Origin: Phorcus lineatus | Lineage: Eukaryota; Mollusca; Gastropoda; Trochida; Trochidae | DNA: 64,000 bases | Direction: 5' to 3' | NCBI GenBank assembly: GCA_921293015.1 | Contig: OV121084.1 | Location: 18,232,960-18,296,959 of the forward strand | Part shown: piece after piece, positions 29,131-42,130 of the stretch | How the letters are laid out: every line of letters starts with the position of its first letter | Numbering within the stretch: the stretch's first letter is position 1 | The notes under the pieces: generated by a model | Told to the model about the DNA's origin: nothing | Database searches by the model: none | The model's input: only the letters and a program-made list of their open reading frames with translations | Program-made: the position numbers and the translations under genes

Positions 29131-32100
29131 GGCTGAATAGTTTAAAAGCCGAAAAGGAAACTATAGTAAATATTTTGTTGCCAGTTTCTAAAAAGCCTTG
29201 AGCCTTGATTGAATCGGAACCCTCTATATTTTGTCATGTTTGAACGTGTTGTTCATGCTGTCACTATGGTAAACTGATGGGCAGTGATGGTTGTGTATGA
29301 GAGTTTTTTTATTGCCCTGTGACACGAAGGAATAATGGAATGGGTGGAAACACATTTATGTAACTGGGCTAGTTAATGATAGTTTTCTCTTGTCATTAGC
29401 AAAGTTATATTTAATTTTCGTCATAGTTTTCAAATTTCAGCCTCATTCGACAATATGAATCATGATATAAAATTCAAGTCATTGTATTAATTTCTATCAA
29501 CATCTTATTTCAAAAGATCTACGTGATGAGTATTTTTATTCGCAAAGCCAAATAGATTTTTAAGAAAACGTATATGATCATCCTGAGAATCAAACAATTC
29601 AACGTTGGAGATTTACGATCTTACAGAGTATATGACTAACCTAGGGAGTAGTTAATGATAAACAGTAGTTACTACTAGTTATTACGACTAAATTGTTTGA
29701 AACGCTTCATACAGCGTGCATAAAACCGATTCGTTACTGAACAGTGTTAAAGATAAACTAACCGTTACAAATGAAGACTCTGATGATGTTATAGAGATTA
29801 AAGAGCTGAGGAAGACAATTAAGCTACCACGATCTTGCAAGTTCACGATGGTCAAGTAACAAGACCCTTAATTCCTCCCATCTCGTTTGTAGCTCGTCTG
29901 CGATGACTAAATAGAGGAGTTTTCTGATTAACATCTTTATCTAATGATCCCAACACTTTGCTGTCTTCAATTACTGAAGAGTAACACAACCTTCGCGACA
30001 AAAGAGCGATAATCAAGGACGACAACTCGCGGATACTCTTCGCTTTCGGCATACAGATTAGCAGAGAATTGCTAAAATCAATATCAATTCTTGGTTTAAG
30101 CGTACAAATCATCTGTATCCGCTGTCGCTTCCTTTGTTTCTCAGAGTCCGGCAATTGGACGGTGGTGCCACTTTACCCAACCGGATGTAACTAATAAACA
30201 GCTGTGGCATTGTAGATCACTCCGTATTTAAGGAAGTTCGTTAAACAAATTAGAGTTACCGTTTTGTACATTAAAAGATTGATAATTTTCAGCAAATCTG
30301 TAAAGGTCTTCACCGCAATTACGTGATTGATGAAATTCCCTTATACCTTTACACGGGGTCGTGTACATGGAACGAAAAAGCAGTTCTTAATGAACATATT
30401 TAGATAAGCACATGTATGTCATTTAAGAATACGTAAAAATCGTCGTCAAGGTACGACTGAATTTAGAATCATTACTGTAGAAAATTAATTTAGTTTGAAG
30501 ATGACTTGAACAATTCTAAAACCGTGTCTAAAACTATAAACTATTTAACATTTTGTTGTTTGTTGTTGTTTTGGTCATCTTTTACTTTCTCAATTTCGCT
30601 TCGGTGGAAATACTTCATTATTGACTTAGTAATTAATTTTTATTATTGATTGACTGGCACTTACATATATATATGTATAAGCCTTTGGCTTGTTATGAGA
30701 TTAAAATTCGTGTATCACGAATGAAAGTATATTTAAATTTTAAAGCTTATATAAACAATGTATTTGAAACGTCGTCGGTGTATAAACGCTTGCTGACGGA
30801 TTTTTAATTGTGAAATTAAAAATTGAATGAAGAAATTTAAAAAAGGGGAAATCAAATAGTATTCTAGTGACCATCGACCTTACACACTTCATTACCATTA
30901 TCCTTTGAGACATTCCTAAGTACGTCCTAATTATAATAAGCTGTCATGGTGTTTTTCACGGAAACCAGGGGGGCGTTGATGTCATGTAAGGAGTAAATAG
31001 GCATAGGTCCTATCACTTATCTAGATACAAGTGTCCCGTAACCAATTTTCATCTATACCTACGGTGAGAGGTCGTGACATCCTGGGAACCTCCCCATTCT
31101 ATTGTGAGGACATGCTCAAATTATTTCATTACAACGCTGATAATCGGTGAAGAGCTCTCCCGTCTCTATCACAAATGTCAGATTCTGTTGTGCACGTTAC
31201 TTTCTCTATCAAAACAGTTTGTCTACGTTGACACATCCGGACCAAGGGGGGTAGCAACCCTCCAGCGCTGCTGACCACTGTCCATTTTCTGACCGCTCGG
31301 ACAATAGTGTCAGCGTTGAAAATTGAGGCGTTGCGTCCAGGGTGAAACACCTCTCTTAATTATGTTGAAAAGGGTCTTCATTAGAAGAAGGACAATATCA
31401 CTGTTTTGTGCCACCGAATTAAGGTGTTGACTCACCGATTGTTTGGACAATGGCCGGAGTCAAGGTTGACCGCTGTGCTAGCTGGACATTATCACATCTT
31501 AGTTACATGGTGTCCCGGGGTAGGATTGTAATCAGACTGCCTTCAGTATCAATATTGAGGACTTTACAGATGGTCAAGAAGAACTGATCGTTGGTCTGGA
31601 CAGACTGGACACTTGACCAGGCAGACATAGGCTTGCAGGTTACTGCAGTAGCACGCACAAATCAGTAAAGACATACGGTGTTAGTAAACTATAATTTATT
31701 TTTATTAATAGGGACAAACTTATGATATCAGAGTGAATACTGATAAGTAAGAATCCGTTATTACTCATATGAAGATTGTGTTAAACACTGTACGCTTGAC
31801 GTCAGACTATATACTTTACATTCGTGACGTCACACTATTCATTTCGTCGTCACAATTACTCTTATTTATTTTGAATATTGAGAATTGAAGAGAATGCCTT
31901 ACCGTCGATCACCATTTTGTTGAACTCGTGAATGATTTGTTATCAAAATCACATTCGTTCATTTCGTACCAACTTTCGTTTCGTTTCATGAAATCTTTTA
32001 ATATAAATAATACAGAGTATATAAATGTAAAATAAATGAAACACATTCTTTACTCATTACTTAAGTATGCAGGGAGCCAACAGACATAGTAAATCATACC

Positions 32101-33419
32101 AACTTCTCATAAAAGTTTATAAAACGCTCAAGTAACAAATTCTCTATTACTCGATATTGACCAAAATTGACTGCATGTAATTCATTCATAATAGGACACG
32201 TGAAGTCTCTTTCAATCAACCCATGACATACCGTTTGTATCTTTAATCTAATTTAGTCAATAAAATAAGAACATCGAAAACAATACTAGTTCACAGTTGA
32301 ATGAAAGGAATTATGTTTACCTTCAGGTCAAAATTATTTATTAATTAGCTAATAATACGGACATGGTATCTATTGTCAGTGAGTATGGTATACGTAGCCC
32401 GGGATGCACACGACACATATTTTGATATGCATGATTGAACATTATAGTCCCACAGAGATCACTAAATCTCGGGTAATCACGAGGGGCACGAGATTTTGCA
32501 GGTTTAAACACTCTGGTCAATGCAATACAACGCCCTTGGGCGTGATCGGTGTAAAAAATGCAACGCTTTTTTGTAGAAAATGCGATTTAGTCATTAACAG
32601 AAATTGCAATTTATAACAATCACGAATTATCGCCTTTTTGAAACCAGTTGAGCAAATAGTGTCATCATAAACAACGCGTCTATGAATTGCCCTCGATTAA
32701 ATTCAACTTCGTTTTAATTATTGATTACTTGGTGCATGAAAACGTTGTAATAAGCTAGCTTCCTTTGGTTCTGAATGTAAATTTAAACGATGTCATGACA
32801 AATTAATATCATATATTAGTGATCAAATTTCAAATTGATTTACATGAAGCAAATGGTTTTTTCTCATATGCACCGTTAGCTGTGCACTTTGTATAGAGAC
32901 TGTGCAAACGGAAGATGTCATCTGTTTGTATTGATGCACACTATAAAAAGATACTTCTGTTATGGCATTCACAAGAAGCATAAAGGAACAAACAATTGTC
33001 TCTAACATCAACTCAAATTGTGTTTGAACAAAAATACTCAGTCTCAATGTATTTTAATCATTTTTTGTATGACAGTTGTTCCTATGAGTTTAATATCATT
33101 AAACTTAAACCTTCTAAAATGTACTTCATTAGAAATAAAAGTTCCCATACTTTATATGACAGTGTTTATCATGTCTGCTTCTTCAAACAAGCATACAACC
33201 TCTTCACAAACAATCAATCATATTTTTTGATAATAAGAAATAAATGCCATTTAAAAATGAAAAAATGTAACATGGTCAAATTTAGGGTCATAACATTGTT
33301 TTTTAAACAAGAAATCTAATGTAGAATTAAAAAAACAACATTGAATGACCCATACTGTTCACATAATTTTGCATCGTCTACATACAAAAAACAATGTTGG
33401 ATAGCATTTGCTTAACGTG
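29131..33419. other. Intergenic with GC-richer islands
   Basis: Islands at about 29820-30240 and 30950-31690 carry CpGs and no sustained open frame; the 100-codon minus frame at 29852-30154 has no recognisable features. Two TGACGTCA palindromes lie 28 bp apart at 31797-31804 and 31825-31832. From 31840 to 33419 the sequence is AT-rich with nothing recognised. Confidence 0.55.
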
Positions 33420-34600
33420 ATAAATTTAAATCAGTTGACGGCAGTCTTTACCAAATTCCCTCTAGTGCAGGAATTCATGATAACCAGCCAGGTGATCCGA
33501 TACTGTATTACCAAACACGCGGACGGTGTACATCTTGTTTACCACAGACACTCGACGCGTTGACACATGACAGAGGGTTTAGCCGACACGTATATTAGAA
33601 GCCCTAATCTGACAGATGTAACGACAGGCACTCATTGTGATACGTGATACTAAGCTATCACTGTCACCGCCGTCCTTCCTCGGGGTGAGACGACACCAGA
33701 GACCATCACAGCAAGATGGTCAGCCACTGGAGACTGACCAACCAGTGGACAGTGCTGGCACACTCACTGCTTATTACGGGTGGTCATTAGGCGTAATTTG
33801 AACTGGACTTTCACCATCGGAATCCTTAATAGTGCTTTGTCGGGGAACAAAGGTGTAGGGATAATGGAATGGGAGTTTGTATTCCCCTGGACACTGGTCA
33901 ACAATTACAAGACGGAGGTGGTCAAGAGTAGCCATTACCGGTCATTGGTGTATCAGATTTGCTCAATAAAGGGACACCAGGCCCACTGTCCGATGAAACC
34001 AGTGGTCAAACTGGTAGCAGCGGCTCTAAATCCGGGATAAAAGCATCATCTCGCGGCACGAGACTTGACCGTGAGCAGCGAGATCTGGTCATTCATTGTC
34101 CGCCCCAGTAATAGATTTTCTAGCTGGTTAGACAGTGATACTTAATTAATTTTGAGCATTTTGTTGTATTTTCCGCCTATTGTAATACAAAAGCCTGCAC
34201 AGGGATGGGGTCTTAACACGAGATTATATCTCTAAGCAATGAACATGTAGAACAAACAAGTAGTAGAGGCGACTCGGCCCGAAGAAAGAGTCTGAAGGGT
34301 TCAGCCAAACGGCCTCTCTGACAAATGACTGTTTATTGACAGTTGAATGGTCGGTGACTGGATTAATTTGTGGAGCGTTGAGTCTGTTTGACACCTGACA
34401 AGACAGCCTTTGCCTGTCTAAGTAAAGTACATGTACGACTGGTAGTTGTTAATAGTAATACGCCATTAATAGATGCACTTCCGGTGTTCCGCACTCACGA
34501 TCTCCGCTCAGATAGCGATACCGCAGTGAATGGTACAGTTTTAATGACTGGCGTTTCTTACTACTCCCATTAAAGCGCGGAAAACTGGATTAATCAGTCA
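33420..34600. promoter_or_regulatory. GC-richer island with clustered TGGTCA motifs
   Basis: TGGTCA occurs at 33718, 33781, 33895, 33919, 34003 and 34086, with its complement TGACCA at 33735 and a CGGTCA variant at 33939. By chance far fewer than one would be expected in 375 bp. The word is one base from the nuclear-receptor half-site AGGTCA. The island may be an enhancer or a very decayed minisatellite. An 86-codon frame at 33780-34040 has no domain. Confidence 0.4.
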
Positions 34601-37600
34601 GCGATGTCTGCAATATGTATAAAGGTACAAGCATGGCAGTACATAAGAGAGAATTTCTGAATATCCTTTATAGTTTTGAATCCATTGTACTGTTCTTTTA
34701 TACTCTGAATTGTGGATCCGAGAAAACATAAACAGTGGCATTACTCTATCTGAAAAGGCAAATAACTTCGTCAAATAAACTAAAAGGAATTTACATATGA
34801 AGAATTAGTATAGGATACTTTGTTTTATCAACAATACGCCAAAAATGCAAAGTTTTTTTAAAATGAAGTATTAGAGATTGCTGAGATTGTTCTTCATCAA
34901 GTAAAATTGCTGAAATAAATGGCAAGAAAAATCTCAAAGTTAAGATTGTATTGCCGTTACGTATGAAATTCGTGATAAATAAACATCCATGAATAATTAA
35001 AATGACGTCGATCAGAGTAGGTCCCATAGTCATCGTCATCGTTCATGAATTCGCTAGGACAGTTTATCTCTTGGGTGGGAATGAATATCTTCCAGCAGCT
35101 TACAATGAAATCACTTCTGGTCCATTTGTAGACAATTTCTCAGATATATACTGTATGCACATCTACCCCAAGGGATGTCTAGGTCTTACAGCTTTGTCTT
35201 CCCTATATGTCTGACACCTTTTTGCCTGAGTAGGTTTGTTAGATCTGCTGTGAACACCATCGATTAACTGATTTTGCTTTCATTATTATGCTGAAGTTGT
35301 GTTTTGAAGTAACAGTAGCAATTATTTGAAACACGATTTAGAATATCTTATGATATGTTTTGAGATGTTTCGTATATACAGCGTTTGGGATTATGATTAA
35401 GTCAATACCTATACAAGAAAATGAAAAGTCTGCAGACAGTCCTAATCGGATATCCAAAAGGATAGGTTTCCCTTGCTAATGGATGTGTATTGATTAATAA
35501 TGAAAAGTAGATACAGAAATGTCATGCAATTATGATTGTTATGGGTTTCATAGATAGAATGTGACATCAAGTACCTGATTGTGATGTCAGACATGATGCT
35601 TCTGCATTAATAAGGCCAAATTTGATATGCAAATTTTTGATATTATGTTTAATTGTTTCACAGTCACCAGAACAGTAATATTTCACGCTTATTTTTTAAA
35701 AGTTTTTATTAATTGAAATATAACAAATCCTTTAAACAAGTAGGAAAACTCATGCCTAATGAAAAAGGACCCTAATGACAAAGTAATATCTACATTTATT
35801 CAAAGTCTAGGCATAATATGAATTTACAAGAAGGAGATGGATTTCACATACCTGAGATTTCTATGTTCAAACCCTAATCACCATTTCATTAAATCTATTT
35901 GGAGAAAAAAACCCGAAAACAATATAACAAGGGATGGACATCATGGGGTTAGTTAGTGAAAAGAAATTTGGCATTCATTCCAATATCCATTGTCGATCTT
36001 AAAAGTAAAGGGTTTTTCATCATTACATTCATCGATATTTGGACAGATCTTGATCTCACAGGCCACGTGTTCACGTTGGTTTATTATTCCAAGCTTACAG
36101 CGTGTGTAGTAACATATGCCTCGTGTAACGTTTCCGTTCAAACTATCTTTCACATAGCAATAACAACCCAAGAATGCAGGAAACTGGTTTTGTGTTGAAA
36201 TACTTGATAGGGGTAATATGTTCTTGGTTTGTGTTTCAAGGGATTGGACTGAACTAATTGGATGTGTAACGGTTTTCTGGTTCAAAACAACATTTGTCTT
36301 TCTGGAGAAAGAACTGCAAAGGAACTTCAACTTAATGAAATAAATACTTTTGTTATTTCTCTACCATATATACATACACGTATCAAGTACTCCAATAATA
36401 TTAACACGCACATTTCTTTCGACGACTGCCATGATATCAATCACGCTTGCTATGAGAAAAGCGTTTCTTTATAAAGAACAATGTTACCTCTTTGACCCCC
36501 CATAGGTAAACACCCAAGAGCCTTTAAAACGCAAGCAGATTTTTTTATATTTTAAGACCAACTTTACTAAGCTTGATCACATTTCTAAAAGTTGGTCTAG
36601 ACATTTTGAAGCTTGGTTTGCAATGCAATTATACAAGTATCCTGAACAAGGTCATTCCCTTAGTTACGATTTGTGAAATTTGAAAAGAAATGCATTTTGA
36701 TATGAGTTACAATATCTTGCTAAAATTGGATGATAGTTAAACAACACCCACTTTTACCAACCAATGTTGTCTTGTGACAAATAATAAAATGTGTTTGAAA
36801 CCATATTGATTAATAGCATAGGATAATAAGCATAGCTCAAAAAACGAAAATTCCACTGAAATAAAGTTTCATCCTTATGCAAGTCTATTTCCTCATAATC
36901 TTGTATTTTTTCTGTCCAAGAACACGTCCAGTTATAATTGAAATGAAATTGTAAAACCTCCATGTATATATTTTTGTTATGTGCGAAATTTAATTCCCTT
37001 AGTTGAACAGATGTCATTTTAGTTTGAAAAAGCGGTTCGAAAATTTCAAATTTGTGAACACGTCAAATTTAATTAACGCTTCCTAATAAACAAATCATCA
37101 CCAAACACTTTAAAGCTAGGAGAACACACGAATTACAGGTTCATTCTTCGATCACATGAAATTTGCCTTTTTTCAATGACTTTTGAAGGATTGATATTCC
37201 ACCGTCTTGCCTATTCCTTATCGATCATGATAAAACATGCCTTGCAGTGTGAAAATTGACGTTTCAATTGACCTATACCCAAATTCTTACTCGCATAAGT
37301 CTCCAAAATTTAACAAATCGAGCTGTTATCTTTTACTACTGAAAAAGAACTGTGAAATTAATATGACCGAGGAAAAATGAAAGAGAGAACCATCATTCAC
37401 AATCAGACAAAATGGAAATAGGTGTTTTGCAGGGTAGCCTTCTTCCCCATTGACTTTCTGCAGTAATGCCCGAAGCAGTTCTTCTGCTACACACAAGTCG
37501 TTACGTCAAGGTTTTTGTTGGGAGGCAAAGCCTGTAATTTGTGAGTAACGAGGTGAGAACATACACTCCCATATCAGTGTTTCGAGTTATTACTTAGTTC

Positions 37601-38911
37601 CCTGGTTTCGGGCGCTGTCTGACCACACAACGAGACTTCAGGGAGGTTTGGCGAGACTTAGCGAGATATTGACATGATAGACCCCAACACACGGCGATCT
37701 CCCATTGCTTGTAATTAGTTGGAAGGAAACTACTTTCTCTTGGAAGATTACATCTATTGGTTGAAAGTAGATAGACGATTTGCACTGTTATCTGTTTATA
37801 CATTAACTTCTTGGACCACCTGTCTCCTTACAGCATTAAAGTTCAGACCAAGATACGTTAAATATGTTCATTTGGAACTGAAGTAAATGTAAAAATCAAG
37901 TGGTATATCAAAATAATTACAAGATTCAGTCAATACATAACCTTTCGAATAATTTTGCAACTTTGATAATGATTTTGTTCAGAACTCAATTCTAAATATT
38001 ACTAAAGTACAACATAATCCAAATTAACAAATTATCTTATTTATCGAGTTTCTTTTTATGCTTGAAACATGTATTGCATTTGATTACTACAGAAGGGAAA
38101 ACAACTCTTTGCGACGGATGTAACACGAAATCACTATATATGAAATAAAACAAATTATGCAGAAAAGATTACGAAAATTCTAGACATTTGGCATGAAAAT
38201 TGGATAATACAATGCATAATGGTTACGGTGGTTATATTCAACAATACATGTGGAGAATAAAGTACGTATAACCTTATCAGACATTCTTTGAGTTGTTGCA
38301 GTCACATACGTGAAACTTTATTAATGGTGCCTTTTAATTGAGAAACTCCTACGGCTCTTGTATTTTTAACAAACAAAAAATTATCAAATATATGGCGATT
38401 GGAAATGAAAATGTGAGTTAATCAGCATATATTGCACTTGCCACATATCAAACCTGAGTAAAAGGAAACCACAGAGTGTCCTTTTAAATGGAAGACAATG
38501 GATTTTTTAAAATTCAATGTGACAATGCTGTAACTATATAAAATATATAGATAATAATGCAAAGCAACTATCTATTAAAACTAATTAAGACCTCACTTGC
38601 TCTGTCGAAATTAACTCATAGCAAGAGACCACTTAATAGATTAAAGAGGTTTCTTGCAAATGAATAATCCCCAGGCAGCAATTACTACAAGTGAACATGT
38701 GTAATATGATAACGAGTGATGAGGTAATCAACTCTAACACGAGTATATTGTACTAGTGTTATCAGCAGTACAACACTAGGAACAGATAAGATAACACCTC
38801 CTTCGTTCTGACGTAACATCAGATAGCTAGACGATGCTGACTAATGCATAAGTAAGTGTACATTTAGTTATATACTGGTATGTCTTACAACCTAGAAATA
38901 TGCGAATTTAC
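34601..38911. other. Intergenic, AT-rich
   Basis: Apart from the cysteine-rich open frame at 35953-36330 no gene is suggested. An 11-bp inverted repeat (AGACCAACTTT, 36556-36566; AAAGTTGGTCT, 36589-36599) forms a hairpin with a 22-nt loop. A GC-richer island at 37390-37830 has repeated GCGAGA words. Confidence 0.55.
35953..36330 (-). CDS. Unrecognised cysteine-rich open frame (possible exon)
   Basis: A 125-codon open frame whose last 73 residues hold eight cysteines spaced C-x-C-x14-C-x4-C-x12-C-x4-C-x5-C-x17-C, far more than expected by chance in this AT-rich sequence. The pattern resembles small disulphide-bonded extracellular domains, but I do not recognise a family. There is no clear signal peptide in this frame, and the N-terminal half is Ser/Thr/Gln-rich without structure. 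If real it would probably be the 3'-terminal exon of a gene spliced from higher coordinates, with an acceptor near AAACCAG (about 36187) whose pyrimidine tract is poor. An open frame this long is expected about once by chance in a window of this size, so only the cysteine pattern argues for it. Confidence 0.2.
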   Translation of the reverse strand: MKFLCSSFSRKTNVVLNQKTVTHPISSVQSLETQTKNILPLSSISTQNQFPAFLGCYCYVKDSLNGNVTRGICYYTRCKLGIINQREHVACEIKICPNIDECNDEKPFTFKIDNGYWNECQISFH

Positions 38912-38915
38912 TTAA

Positions 38916-39256
38916 AGGGGCACTGACACGTTTTTTTAGGAAAACAAAGGTATCTTTTGAAAACGAAAAATGTGTCCTATTGAAAGACAATGCTTCTTAA
39001 TCAAATGAAACAGTTTTAAAAAGAATTAACTACGATCGATTAAGCTATGCGAATCCATTTCCCTCCCTCAAATGCTTAAAAGATGTTCACACAAAAATGG
39101 GCGCCGGTGTTTTTTCTTGATACTTGATTATTTCCTTGTTGAGTAATGGGTTGAGTAATGTGATGTTTGATCCTCTGAGAATAATAAATTATGTACAAAT
39201 TGTTTATGTGGGGCAATTTGAAAAAATATATTTTTCAAAAAATGTGCTTTGACCTT
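38916..39256 (+). mobile_element. MITE-like repeat, copy 1 (diverged)
   Basis: Begins AGGGGCACTGACACG directly after TTAA (38912-38915). It is alignable along its length with the element at 44475-44833: shared blocks include CCATTTCCCT, GATGTTTGA followed by CCTCTGA, and GAGTAAT. The right end (TGTGCTTTGACCTTT) is a diverged form of the other copy's terminal TAGTACTGCCCCT. There is no open frame, so it is non-autonomous. TTAA target sites are typical of piggyBac-type transposition; that assignment is inference. Confidence 0.65.
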
Positions 39257-41941
39257 TGGTTGTAAGACTCAATGTATATGGTTTTATGATGTTAAATATG
39301 TTTACTGACAGTTCATGTTTCATTTGACGTGCTTGCAATGACAAATGTATATCACAATGCATAACTAAGTGGTGTTATTGGTCCTTTTATTTGTATTTTC
39401 AGGTTCGAGTCTCTGAAAGGCTGAATGCCACATATGTGAATAGAATAGGTTTTTTTACAAATAACATAATGAGATTATTAGATGCTAATCGATGCAAAAC
39501 ATTAATTTGATATCGTTGACACAATACTGCAGAAGTGTTAATTTCATATGGAGTATATATTTTATCTTAATTTTATCAAAATCTTTCTCGAGTTGTTAAA
39601 ACAGATCAACTAACAAAATATTGTGTGTTATAATTAATTAGTTGATATCGCTTATTCATAGCTTTTTTCCTTTCAGTTTTTCATAAGTTATGTAAGCCTA
39701 ACAAATATCAATAATCAAGCGTAGCTGTACAACCTTTTTGACGTTCTAATAAAAGCAATATGAATGTTTTATAAGTTAAAACTTCATTGAAAATTTTTTT
39801 TATTCATTTAAAGGGGAAGTTATTGTTTTCTCTTTTACAAGCAGCAATAAAAGATTTTACCTCAAAGGAAGGTACAGGTACGCTTTAAATCCTGCATTGA
39901 GTGCAATCACAAGCATAATTCAAATTATAGTTTGTAAGCTAGAGAAAAGGGTCCTTCAGTTCCTTGAGATTATATTCAAAGGCTTATATAATCAATTTAA
40001 AAATTAACATTAAATAATTCACTATTAAGCATTTAAAAATCCTGATACACAGGGATACACAAGACATATACAACACTCTCAAATACAAAGAGACATAGCA
40101 TGTTCAAATACACAACTGTTACTGTCAATCGCTTATGATGTGTATTCATGATGACGTCATCATCGCTCATCAGTAGATTTTTGTTTCAATTTCTACGTGC
40201 TATCTAAAGTGTAGTTTGAATGCACCCTTACTGATTTGACCAATATACACAACATGTAACGAATATGCAATTCCTAATCTGCATTTGGTGTGCATTCATG
40301 TGTGGATGTTGAATTACATGTGTATTAAATAGGTATTTTATAAGGCGTACGGCCTCGACTTGATAGTTCATAATCCGTATTGGAATGTGACATATACGTG
40401 CATATACAATGACAATAAAACAAAAATAATTGTTTTAAGCTACAAATACATAGAAAACTGATATAGCAACATACAATATGTTATATTTGTTTGAAAGAAA
40501 AGTATTGCTACTTATTAATTTGGCTTGAGAGACTTCATAATTATAGTCCCAACAACATATTTGTTCACTTTAAATAATTGATCTTTTTAAATGTTAAAAA
40601 GTTTTCTCTTCTTAAAATCTCCTATCTTCTGATTTCCCCTGTCTATGGCACTTGTAAAAAGCATCGTTAGTTGAGTAACACGCCCATTAGGATGACTCTA
40701 ACACATGAAATCAAAACTGTATAGTTGATGGTGTGTAAGTGTCTGAACATTTACCTTAAACATTACATCTATGTTTCTAAAAAGAAATAAAGTATATAAA
40801 AAACATTTACCAAACCCGGATACTTTCTTTATTTATAACATATCCTTTATAACGTTATATTGCATGTAATTCTCATGAGTCTTTGAAAGCCATTATATTA
40901 TTTTCTTAATCTATCGAATTCTTAAAATAAGTGAGGGTCACTAAATATATATGTGTATTGCCCAGATAGGGTGTATATGTAAGAGGCTTCACCATTCATT
41001 CATGGGAAATCTCAACAACAAAAAAATTAAAAAATAGAAATCCTGTCTCAGGTTCATCTTAATGAAAAAATCTGATCTGACATTCAATTGAAAAGTTTTT
41101 AATGTTAAAAATTGTCAAAAGTTCTACTTCCCATCTGCAACTTTTCCCCCTCCCCGCAAACGTGCCGTTATTGGGGCGCACAGTCATTGCGTGGGAACGA
41201 AAAAAGATAATCTCCGGCAGAAAGACCGGTAAGATCAAAAAGTGGAAATCGTGATCTGAAACGGAATATGAGGTAACGCAGTCAAACAACATCCGTGTGT
41301 GTGCTATCTAATCAACCATTGATCCAACACGCTGATTACTAGATCATTGTTTTGTCATAGGCTAACCTTTGATCATTATATTGACTTGGCGATTTGGATT
41401 AAACGAACGCTGGGTCGACGGTTTCATTTCGTAAAGTTCCGTGTGAAAGTATCACAGCTGTTGATTAATACGCCCATACTGGCCTATCGCGTGATGAGTG
41501 ATGCCCGATTGTTTAGTGCATGATGCCTCTATACGCTTGGCGTAATCCCTTATTTGGATTAAATGATGCTCAAACAACAGAATGAATGATAATCCATCAA
41601 GGATTAAACAAACAATGGATAATAAGTTATCGACAAGTCAGATTCCATAGTTCAGCATGTCTCTCACGGTCTATCCAGACAGAGGTTACTTAAGTGATAT
41701 CTTTCATATCTTTCATATAATGCTTTGACTTCTTTTATAACTCTTACGTCTATCTGTAACAAATCCAATACTTTATCATTTCAACATTGCACAATTCACT
41801 TAACTTAAACTCTTCACACACACAAACCTATGCCCCCTCTTTTGTTGCATTCGACTGTGACGCATCTCAACACAAACGAGTAAACCATTTTGCCAAACCT
41901 GAAGTTTTCTTCTAAGTCAAAGTGTTTCATCTTGCAAGTTA

Positions 41942-42130
41942 GGCATGTAGCTCAGTTGGTAGCGTGTCCGCTCGTAACCCGGAACACCGAGGTTCGATTC
42001 CCGGTCGTGTTAAACGTCGGAAGTTGCTGTTGCTCTTCCTTGACATTCAGCATTTCATGCACAGGACCACGCATGACGTGGCACTGCACTGGTACGAATG
42101 TCCAACATGTTCTTGTATTGAGGGCAATAA
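41942..42130 (+). mobile_element. tRNA-derived SINE (tRNA-Thr-like head)
   Basis: The RNA polymerase III A box TAGCTCAGTTGG and the B box GGTTCGATTCC are both intact, about 35 bp apart. The anticodon loop between them reads CTCGTAA, a Thr (CGT) loop. The acceptor and T stems no longer pair, so this is not a functional tRNA gene. A tRNA-unrelated body follows (GTTGCTCTTCCTTGACATTCAGC and beyond), a style I associate with mollusc SINEs. The right end is not determined exactly, and no target duplication was identified. Confidence 0.7.

Noticed and set aside
32996..33319. 107-codon plus-strand open frame
   Set aside because: Composition is that of translated AT-rich noncoding DNA (many Phe, Tyr, Asn, Lys, Ile), with an overlapping second open frame and no features.
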